A DNA stretch of 48,274 bases from CAYSDH01 sp964429805. GTDB taxonomy: Bacteria; Bacteroidota; Bacteroidia; Flavobacteriales_D; JABDKJ01. The translations under genes and the position numbers were made by a program. The notes under the pieces are model-generated. The model saw only the letters and a list, made by a program, of their open reading frames with translations, made no database searches and was not told the DNA's origin. Location of the stretch: the NCBI GenBank assembly GCA_964429805.1, contig CAYSDH010000019.1:1-48274 (forward strand), read 5' to 3'. Positions within the stretch are counted from its first letter, which is position 1; every line of letters starts with the position of its first letter. This document shows positions 41,896 to 48,274 of the stretch, piece by piece.

Positions 41896-43187
41896 TATAG
41901 ACTCCAGTATTGTGTGTCCTTCATCTTGCCTCGATAAAGTCCTTTGATATCTACTATTACTCCTTTAGGCAGAAGGATACTTTTGAAATAGTCTTCAGTC
42001 AGTCCGAGATACTCTTCGTGATTGACAGCAACCACAACAGCGGCATAATCTTTCTCCGCTTTGTCGACCAGTCCAAATCCGTACTCATGCATCAATTCTT
42101 CGCTGTTTGCATAAGGGTCTACCACATGCACTTCAACGCCAAATGATTCAAATTCTTTCACTACATCAACCACTTTGCTGTTTCGTATGTCGCTCACATT
42201 CTCTTTAAATGTAGCGCCCATGACTAGCACTTTAGCTTCTTGTATATTGATGTCATTCTTTATAATCTTCTTGACAGTTTGCTTACCGACATAGAAGCCC
42301 ATCGAGTCATTGACGTATCGTCCTGAGTTGATGATTTTAGCGTGATAACCAAGTGTCTTGGCCTTGTGTGTTAAGTAGTAAGGGTCAACTCCAATGCAGT
42401 GACCACCTACTAAACCTGGTCTAAAGTTTAAGAAGTTCCACTTTGTGCCAGCCGCGTCAAGCACATCATACGTGTTGATGTCCATGCGACTAAAGATGAT
42501 AGACAACTCGTTAATGAGTGCAATGTTGACATCACGCTGCGTGTTCTCAATAATCTTTGCTGCTTCAGCTACCTTGATGGTCGGTGCACGGTGCACACCA
42601 GCATCAACTACAAGCTCATAGACCTTGGCGATGTTGTCTAGTGACTCATCATCACAGCCTGAAACTATCTTGGTGATAGTACGAATCGTATTGTCCTTGT
42701 CTCCCGGATTAATTCGCTCAGGCGAGTAACCCACTTTAAAATCGGTGCCAAACTTGAGTCCAGATTCTTGCTCCAACACTGGTATGCAGTCTTCTTCTGT
42801 ACAACCAGGATAGACAGTTGACTCATACACTACGTAGTCACCTTTTTTGAGTGCTCGGCCTACCGTGCGCGATGCAGAAATAACAGGACCAAGGTTAGGT
42901 AGCTTGCTCTCATCTATTGGAGTTGGAACGGCAACTACAAAAAAGTTTGCCGACTTAAGGTCTTCAGGGTCAGCCGTAAACTCGATGTCACAACCTTCAA
43001 AAGCCGAAGCGTCTAGCTCTTCACTCGGATCTATATTATTCTTCATCATATCAACCCTTTTTTGATTGATATCAAATCCGACTACTGGGATGTCTCGTGC
43101 AAACTCTAAGGCAATAGGAAGGCCTACATATCCTAGACCAATCATGGCCAGTTTCGCCTCTTTATTCTTTAGGTCTTCGTAAATCAT
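41895..43187 (-). CDS. Nucleotide sugar dehydrogenase (UDP-HexNAc 6-dehydrogenase, TviB/WbpA type)
   Basis: The 430-residue enzyme has the NAD motif GLGYVGLPIALEF, VPTPIDE, ESTVYPGCTEE, YSPERINPGDK, and the catalytic cysteine in GLVGGHCIGVDPYYL. The sequence around the active site and YHAKIINSGRYVND places it with TviB/WbpA/WbpO enzymes that oxidise UDP-GlcNAc or UDP-GalNAc to the uronic acid. The neighbours (WbpB-, WbpE- and WbpD-like) support UDP-GlcNAc as substrate. It overlaps the oxidoreductase gene by four bases. Confidence 0.88.
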   Translation of the reverse strand: MIYEDLKNKEAKLAMIGLGYVGLPIALEFARDIPVVGFDINQKRVDMMKNNIDPSEELDASAFEGCDIEFTADPEDLKSANFFVVAVPTPIDESKLPNLGPVISASRTVGRALKKGDYVVYESTVYPGCTEEDCIPVLEQESGLKFGTDFKVGYSPERINPGDKDNTIRTITKIVSGCDDESLDNIAKVYELVVDAGVHRAPTIKVAEAAKIIENTQRDVNIALINELSIIFSRMDINTYDVLDAAGTKWNFLNFRPGLVGGHCIGVDPYYLTHKAKTLGYHAKIINSGRYVNDSMGFYVGKQTVKKIIKNDINIQEAKVLVMGATFKENVSDIRNSKVVDVVKEFESFGVEVHVVDPYANSEELMHEYGFGLVDKAEKDYAAVVVAVNHEEYLGLTEDYFKSILLPKGVIVDIKGLYRGKMKDTQYWSL

Positions 43188-44227
43188 ATTGTCTCTGCTT
43201 TCTGATTTTTATTGCGCACCTCGTATATGCGTTCTATTATTTCGACCACTTTGAGCCCTTCAAGAGCATTTGTAGTGGCGCTGGTGCGGTTTTTCAGTGT
43301 GTCTATTACGTTTTCAATAACGAAGTGGTGGTTAGCAGCACTTCCTTTATAATGCCCGTAGTCATTTGGCGGTGAGCCTTCTGGCAAGACTGGCATGTCA
43401 TAATTTTCTATGTGGCAATAGTTGACCTCATTCATGTACTGACCGCCAACTTTGATTGTGCCTTTTTCTCCAATAATGGTCATACTACTCTGGAAGTTTT
43501 TGTCATACACAGCCGTAGAATAGGAGATACACCCCATACCCTCATTTACAAAGTCAAAGCTGACAAATCCAGAATCTTCAAAGTCCGTGCTCTCACCATG
43601 CGTGAAGTCTTTGAACTTACCTTGTATGTTTTTAATGTCTCCAAAGAGCCAGTACATCAAGTCAATAAAGTGAGAGAACTGCGTGTAGAGTGTTCCTCCA
43701 TCGAGGTCTTCGGTGCCTTTCCACCCACCTTTCTTGTAGTATCTGTCATCTCGGTTCCAGTAGCAATCTATCTGGACCATAAATATTTTTCCGAGCGTCT
43801 GCTGGTCGGTGATTTCTTTGAGCCATTGAGAAGGAGGGGAGTACCTGTTTTGCATCACGCAAAACACATTTTTGCTGGCACGAAGTGACTCGTGTATCAC
43901 TGCTTCACAATTGGCCTTAGAAAGTCCCATCGGCTTTTCACACACCACATGTTTCTTGGCCTTGAGGGCCTTAAGTGATTGGTCGGCATGCAGGCCGTTA
44001 GGTGTGCACACAGAGACTACGTCAAAGTCTACATCGGCACTCAGCATGCTGTCTATGTCAGAGAAATAAGGCGCTTCAAAGTTTTCAAGTCCTAGATTCT
44101 CCTCATCTTTTATATCACACATTGCTGCGAGTTCAGCTTCTGGGTGATTCACTATCATTTGGGCATGTCGCTTTCCGATATGACCACAACCAACTACAGC
44201 AAAGCGTACTTTTTCGTTTCCTGACAT
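43184..44227 (-). CDS. Gfo/Idh/MocA oxidoreductase (WbpB/WlbA-like)
   Basis: The 347-residue protein has the Rossmann motif VVGCGHIGKRHAQMI and the family signature VCEKPMGLS, followed by a C-terminal beta domain with GGTLYTQFSHFIDLMYWLFG. In the diacetamido-uronate pathway such an enzyme oxidises C3 of UDP-GlcNAc uronic acid. Context with the aminotransferase and acetyltransferase supports this; sequence alone shows only the family. Confidence 0.88.
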   Translation of the reverse strand: MSGNEKVRFAVVGCGHIGKRHAQMIVNHPEAELAAMCDIKDEENLGLENFEAPYFSDIDSMLSADVDFDVVSVCTPNGLHADQSLKALKAKKHVVCEKPMGLSKANCEAVIHESLRASKNVFCVMQNRYSPPSQWLKEITDQQTLGKIFMVQIDCYWNRDDRYYKKGGWKGTEDLDGGTLYTQFSHFIDLMYWLFGDIKNIQGKFKDFTHGESTDFEDSGFVSFDFVNEGMGCISYSTAVYDKNFQSSMTIIGEKGTIKVGGQYMNEVNYCHIENYDMPVLPEGSPPNDYGHYKGSAANHHFVIENVIDTLKNRTSATTNALEGLKVVEIIERIYEVRNKNQKAETI

Positions 44228-44799
44228 TATAGTTTTGATACTTGCTTATTCTTCAATTCGTATTTCTCTCCGCTTTCTTCGCAGGTGGCAAAACCATCTG
44301 CGTCAAATTCTAGGCGTTGGCCAAACTCACTCATCCAGCCAATCTGTTTTGCAGGATTACCAACCAAAAGAGCGTAGTCAGGCACATGCTTGGTCACCAC
44401 AGCTCCAGCACCAATAAAGGCAAATCTGCCAATATCGTGTCCGCAAACTATCGTGGCGTTTGCTCCAATGCTCGCTCCTTTTTTCACCAAAGTCTTGGCA
44501 TACTCTGACTTTCTGTTGACTGCCGATCTCGGATTAGTCACATTTGTAAATACCATAGAGGGCCCAAGAAAGACATCATCTTCACAGATGACTCCTGTGT
44601 AGATGGACACATTGTTTTGCACTTTGACATTTCGCCCTAAGACCACTTGAGGAGAGATGACCACATTCTGACCAATATTGCACGACTCACCAATGGTGCA
44701 GTCTGGCATGACATGGCTGAAGTGCCATATTTTAGTTCCCTCACCGATTGTGCATCCTGCATCAATCACGGCTGTTTCATGCGCAAAGTAGTCACTCAT
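44227..44799 (-). CDS. Left-handed beta-helix N-acetyltransferase (WbpD-like)
   Basis: A 190-residue hexapeptide-repeat protein, with repeats such as AVIDAGCTIGEGTKIWHFSH, CTIGESCNIGQNVVISPQV and GASIGANATIVCGHDIGRFA. It resembles WbpD/WlbB, which acetylates the 3-amino group of the uronic acid nucleotide sugar. It overlaps both neighbours by a few bases. Confidence 0.88.
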   Translation of the reverse strand: MSDYFAHETAVIDAGCTIGEGTKIWHFSHVMPDCTIGESCNIGQNVVISPQVVLGRNVKVQNNVSIYTGVICEDDVFLGPSMVFTNVTNPRSAVNRKSEYAKTLVKKGASIGANATIVCGHDIGRFAFIGAGAVVTKHVPDYALLVGNPAKQIGWMSEFGQRLEFDADGFATCEESGEKYELKNKQVSKL

Positions 44800-45782
44800 T
44801 TGATGATGTATTTCTCAAAGTTATTGTGCTCTTTTTTATAGAGTTCTTCTTCGCTCAGAGACTTGAAGTAGTCATAGGTTCTCTTCAAGCCTTCGCTTCT
44901 TGATATTTTTGGTTCCCAGTCAAGTATGGCTCTCGCCTTACTGATATCCGGGCGCCTCTTTTTTGGGTCGTCTACAGGCAATTCTTTAAGGACCACTTTT
45001 TGGTCAGTTCCTGTGAGCTCAATTATTTCTTGTGCAAAATCAGCGATGCTAATCTCATCAGGATTTCCCACGTTGACTGGGTCTACGCAGTCGCTGTGCA
45101 AGAGTTTGACAATGCCATCTATTAAGTCATCTACGTAGCAAAACGATCGAGTCTGACTCCCATCACCAAACACCGTGATGTCTTCTCCTCTCAAGGCCTG
45201 ACCTATAAAGGCTGGCAGTACTCGCCCATCATTGAGTCTCATGCGTGGGCCGTAGGTATTAAATATTCTTACGATGCGAGTCTCCACTCCGTGAAAACGG
45301 TGATAGGCCATGGTCATCGCTTCTTGAAAACGCTTGGCTTCGTCATACACTCCACGCGGCCCCACAGGGTTTACGTTACCCCAATATTCTTCCGTCTGCG
45401 GGTGCTCCAATGGGTCGCCATAAACTTCTGATGTGGAGGCAATCAACATCCTCGCATTTTTCGCTTTGGCAAGTCCTAGCAAATTGTGCGTGCCGAGTGA
45501 GCCAACTTTAAGTGTTTGGATAGGTATTTTTAAGTAGTCTATCGGGCTGGCTGGTGAGGCAAAATGCATAATGCAATCAAGGTCGCCAGGTACGTGGACG
45601 TACTTTGACACATCATGATTATAAAACTCAAAGTGCTCGTTAGAAAATAGATGTTCTATGTTAGCTAGACTTCCAGTGATGAGGTTGTCCATGCCCATGA
45701 CATGGTAACCATCGTTTAAGAAGCGCTCACAAAGATGTGACCCAAGAAAACCTGCCGCTCCGGTAATTAGAACTCTCTTCAT
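44796..45782 (-). CDS. UDP-glucuronate decarboxylase (UDP-xylose synthase) type SDR
   Basis: This 328-residue protein has GAAGFLGSHLCERFL, MHFASPASPIDYLK, STSEVYGDPLEHPQ and YDEAKRFQE with the YxxxK motif. The stretch MHFASPASPIDYLK, followed by HPQTEEYWGNVNP and RGVYDEAKR, is diagnostic for UXS enzymes, which turn UDP-glucuronate to UDP-xylose. The UDP-glucose dehydrogenase upstream would supply the substrate. Confidence 0.9.
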   Translation of the reverse strand: MKRVLITGAAGFLGSHLCERFLNDGYHVMGMDNLITGSLANIEHLFSNEHFEFYNHDVSKYVHVPGDLDCIMHFASPASPIDYLKIPIQTLKVGSLGTHNLLGLAKAKNARMLIASTSEVYGDPLEHPQTEEYWGNVNPVGPRGVYDEAKRFQEAMTMAYHRFHGVETRIVRIFNTYGPRMRLNDGRVLPAFIGQALRGEDITVFGDGSQTRSFCYVDDLIDGIVKLLHSDCVDPVNVGNPDEISIADFAQEIIELTGTDQKVVLKELPVDDPKKRRPDISKARAILDWEPKISRSEGLKRTYDYFKSLSEEELYKKEHNNFEKYIIK

Positions 45783-47092
45783 TGCTCTATTGATTTGCGG
45801 CCTATGCTGTGGTAAGTAAATCCAAGACTTCTCATCTTGTCAAGCTCGTATAAGTTACGACCATCAAAAATTTTCTTTGACGGAAGCGCAGTGGCCAATC
45901 GGTCAAAATCAGGATTGCGGAACACGCCCCACTCTGTGGCAATGATTAGCGCGTCTGCTCCTTCAAGAGCTGAGTACGCGTCATCCGTATAAGAGATTTT
46001 ATCGCCTATCTGTGCCTTGACATTCTCCATAGCCTCTGGGTCAAATCCAGTAACCGAAGCACCAGCTTTGACGAGTTCGTCAATCATGTAGAGCGCAGGT
46101 GCTTCTCTAATGTCATCAGTGTCAGGCTTAAATGCAAGACCCCACATGGCTACTTTCTTTCCGCTCAAGTCGGCACCGAAATCACTTTTCACTTTGTCGA
46201 GCAGAATGATGCGCTGACGGTCATTCACTTTGAGCACCGCATCCAGAATCTCAAAACTAAACGAAGACTCTTTTCCAGAACGATGTAAAGCTGTCACATC
46301 CTTTGGGAAACAAGATCCACCATACCCAATACCTGGGAATAAAAATCGCTTTCCGATTCGTGTATCTGAACCGATGCCGAGTCGAACTTTATCTACATCA
46401 GCACCAACCAACTCACAGAAGTTGGCTATCTCATTCATGAAGGTAATCTTGGTCGCTAAAAAAGCATTGGCAGCATATTTTGTAAGCTCCGCAGACTTCT
46501 CGTCCATAAATATGAGCGGATTACCTTGTCTGACATATGGCTTGTATAACTCTTCCATTATCAGTCTGGCCTTCTCGCTGCTCGTACCAACTACTACTCT
46601 GTCAGGCTTTAAGAAATCATCAACTGCAAAGCCTTCTCTCAAAAACTCTGGATTTGACACTACAGAATATTGCACCGTTGCATTCTTTGCCACAGCATCA
46701 TTTACTTTTTCTGCAGTTCCGACAGGCACGGTGCTCTTGTCAACAATTACTTTGTACTCAGTCATGATGCCGCCCAACTGCTCAGCTACGCCTAAGACAT
46801 AAGACAAGTCTGCAGAGCCATCTTCACCTGGTGGGGTTGGCAGCGCTAAGAATATTACTGTGGCTTGGTCTACCGCCTCTTTAAGGTCTGTGGTAAACTT
46901 GAGTCTTCCTTGCTTTATATTTCGTTCGAATAAGACATCGAGGTGAGGCTCGTAGATAGGCACTTCTCCGGCCTTCATGCGATTTACCTTTGATTCGTCA
47001 ATGTCTACACAGATTACGTCATTTCCAGTCTCGGCAAAACATGTGCCCGTGACTAGACCTACATAACCTGTTCCTACTACTGCTATTTTCAT
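45779..47092 (-). CDS. ugd: UDP-glucose 6-dehydrogenase
   Basis: The 437-residue enzyme oxidises UDP-glucose to UDP-glucuronate. Motifs: VVGTGYVGLVTGTCFAE, VDKSTVPVGTAEKV, SNPEFLREGFAVDDF, the catalytic cysteine in GIGYGGSCFPKDVTAL, and WGLAFKPDTDDIREAPA. Typical Ugd rather than a HexNAc dehydrogenase. It overlaps the aminotransferase gene by four bases. Confidence 0.94.
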   Translation of the reverse strand: MKIAVVGTGYVGLVTGTCFAETGNDVICVDIDESKVNRMKAGEVPIYEPHLDVLFERNIKQGRLKFTTDLKEAVDQATVIFLALPTPPGEDGSADLSYVLGVAEQLGGIMTEYKVIVDKSTVPVGTAEKVNDAVAKNATVQYSVVSNPEFLREGFAVDDFLKPDRVVVGTSSEKARLIMEELYKPYVRQGNPLIFMDEKSAELTKYAANAFLATKITFMNEIANFCELVGADVDKVRLGIGSDTRIGKRFLFPGIGYGGSCFPKDVTALHRSGKESSFSFEILDAVLKVNDRQRIILLDKVKSDFGADLSGKKVAMWGLAFKPDTDDIREAPALYMIDELVKAGASVTGFDPEAMENVKAQIGDKISYTDDAYSALEGADALIIATEWGVFRNPDFDRLATALPSKKIFDGRNLYELDKMRSLGFTYHSIGRKSIEQ

Positions 47093-48225
47093 TTATTCTT
47101 GTCTATGAAGTCAAATGCCGTATTAATCACCAGGTCCTGCTGATCAGTGCTAAGCTCTGTGTGCATTGGGAATGAGATGACCCTTTTGCATAGGTCTTCA
47201 GTAACTGGGAAGTCACCTTGCTTGTATCGAGGGTCTGTGTATGCCTTTTGCATGTGCAGCGGAATGGGATAATAGATCATTGCTGGTACGTTATTATCCA
47301 TCATATGTTGCCTCATTTCGTCTCTATTCACTCCATCGAGTTTCAAGGTGTATTGATGAAACACGTGCGTGCTGTTGGCTGACCTGTGAGGAGTGCTGCA
47401 TTCTGAGCGGCTACCAAAAGCGGCATCATAGTAATCTGCCGCTTTTCTGCGTGCATTGCAGTAGCTATCTAGTCGTCTCAATTTAATTCTGAGTATGGCA
47501 GCTTGTATGCTGTCTAGTCTGGAGTTTACTCCTATCTCATCATGCACATACTGTCTTGACTGACCGTGGTTGGCCATCATTTTGCCTCGCGTGTGCAGGT
47601 TATCGTCATTGGTAAAGAATGCTCCACCATCTCCGTAGCATCCAAGATTCTTAGATGGGAAGAAAGAAGTCGAGCCGAAATGTCCTATGGTACCCGCAGA
47701 CTTTACGCTGCCGTCAGGAAATGTGTACTTGGCACCAATGGCTTGGGCATTATCTTCAATCACATAGAGGCCATGCTCTTCTGCAATCTCCATCAAAGGT
47801 GCCATGTCGGCACATTGACCAAAGAGGTGGACTGGCACAATGGCTTTAGTCTTAGGCGTAATGGCCTTTTTTACTGCCTCTGGGTCAATGTTAAACGAGT
47901 CTGGAAGCACATCAACCAAGACTGGAGTGAGCTTTAACAGGGCAATCACCTCTGCGGTGGCTACGTAAGTGAAGCTAGAGGTAATGACTTCATCACCTGG
48001 CTCAAGGCCCAAGGCCATCATGCAGAGTTGGAGGGCATCTGTCCCGTTGGCACATGGGATGACGTGCTTCACGCCAAGGTATTCTGAAAGTTCGTCTCTA
48101 AACGAATGCACTTCAGGGCCATTGATGTACTTCGAACTCTTCACGACATCTAGTATCGCAGTGTCTATTTCATCCTTGATATGACTGTATTGTCCAAGGA
48201 GGTCGACCATATGTAGATTGCTCAT
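47089..48225 (-). CDS. DegT/DnrJ/EryC1/StrS aminotransferase (WbpE-like)
   Basis: The 378-residue PLP enzyme has CANGTDALQLCMMAL, FTYVATAEVIALL, VHLFGQCADM, EDNAQAIGA and the PLP lysine in FFPSKNLGCYGDGG. In the diacetamido-uronate pathway it would add the 3-amino group before acetylation. It is the first gene of the operon seen here; the 49 bases upstream contain no more genes. Confidence 0.9.
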   Translation of the reverse strand: MSNLHMVDLLGQYSHIKDEIDTAILDVVKSSKYINGPEVHSFRDELSEYLGVKHVIPCANGTDALQLCMMALGLEPGDEVITSSFTYVATAEVIALLKLTPVLVDVLPDSFNIDPEAVKKAITPKTKAIVPVHLFGQCADMAPLMEIAEEHGLYVIEDNAQAIGAKYTFPDGSVKSAGTIGHFGSTSFFPSKNLGCYGDGGAFFTNDDNLHTRGKMMANHGQSRQYVHDEIGVNSRLDSIQAAILRIKLRRLDSYCNARRKAADYYDAAFGSRSECSTPHRSANSTHVFHQYTLKLDGVNRDEMRQHMMDNNVPAMIYYPIPLHMQKAYTDPRYKQGDFPVTEDLCKRVISFPMHTELSTDQQDLVINTAFDFIDKNK

Positions 48226-48274
48226 TATCTTTGATTAGAAAAACCGCACGAATAAAGCTATTATAGCAATGTTA

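Overview
The window comes from a member of the Bacteroidota, probably a marine-type Flavobacteriales relative and probably a draft or metagenome assembly. The evidence is two T9SS type A C-terminal sorting domains on secreted proteins plus a third on a redoxin, promoters of the TTTG / TAnnTTTG type (clearest before ddl), weak Shine-Dalgarno sites, and Bacteroidota lipoprotein and outer-membrane families. Two assembly-type blemishes occur: a 10-N gap inside a short-chain dehydrogenase gene, and a frame break inside glmM.

Region 1 (1-3451, minus strand) holds the start of a DUF2147 gene, a Tet-type MFS exporter, and an unusual protein that joins a WYL-type transcription regulator to a phytanoyl-CoA-dioxygenase-like (PhyH) domain.

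Region 2 (about 3480-9153, plus strand) is the most interesting part and looks like an RNA-repair island. It contains, in order: a structured leader with mutually exclusive hairpins; two tRNA-like units whose 3' halves lie upstream of their 5' halves (permuted or scrambled tRNAs); a broken small reading frame; a slipin/SPFH gene; four regular tRNAs (Lys, Asn, Asp, Gln); the RNA ligase gene rtcB; and two nucleotidyltransferases of the RlaP type associated with RtcB. The same 23-bp dyad, followed after exactly 11 bp by TTTGTACT, stands before the leader and before rtcB. The two parts therefore look like one regulon, plausibly controlled by the divergently transcribed WYL-PhyH protein.

Region 3 (9154-13481) has a large secreted repeat protein with a recent 729-bp internal duplication, then a minus-strand tRNA cluster (Tyr, Glu, a CAT-anticodon tRNA interrupted in its T-loop, Ile-TAT). 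Upstream of that cluster are one or two very small minus-strand transcription units with their own terminators.

Region 4 (13482-34929) is ordinary chromosome: thioredoxin, TauE/SafE exporter, fatty acid hydroxylase family protein, SDR and SRPBCC proteins, an ATP-grasp protein, a SUKH-like protein, purL, a polytopic membrane protein, an amidohydrolase, an outer-membrane phospholipase-like protein, an alkylguanine methyltransferase, a redoxin, a ferritin-like protein, trmL, a methyltransferase, a conserved lipoprotein, an outer membrane protein, and the rluA-type / T9SS / PASTA group.

Region 5 (35119-48225) starts with ddl, glmM (broken), a small exported protein, a cysteine desulfurase and fabD on the plus strand. 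It ends with a tightly overlapping minus-strand operon for nucleotide-sugar synthesis (UDP-glucose and UDP-HexNAc dehydrogenases, oxidoreductase, aminotransferase, acetyltransferase, UDP-glucuronate decarboxylase, dTDP-glucose dehydratase) and a CpsB-type phosphatase. Together these suggest capsule or O-antigen precursors containing diacetamido-uronic acid, UDP-xylose and dTDP-6-deoxysugars.
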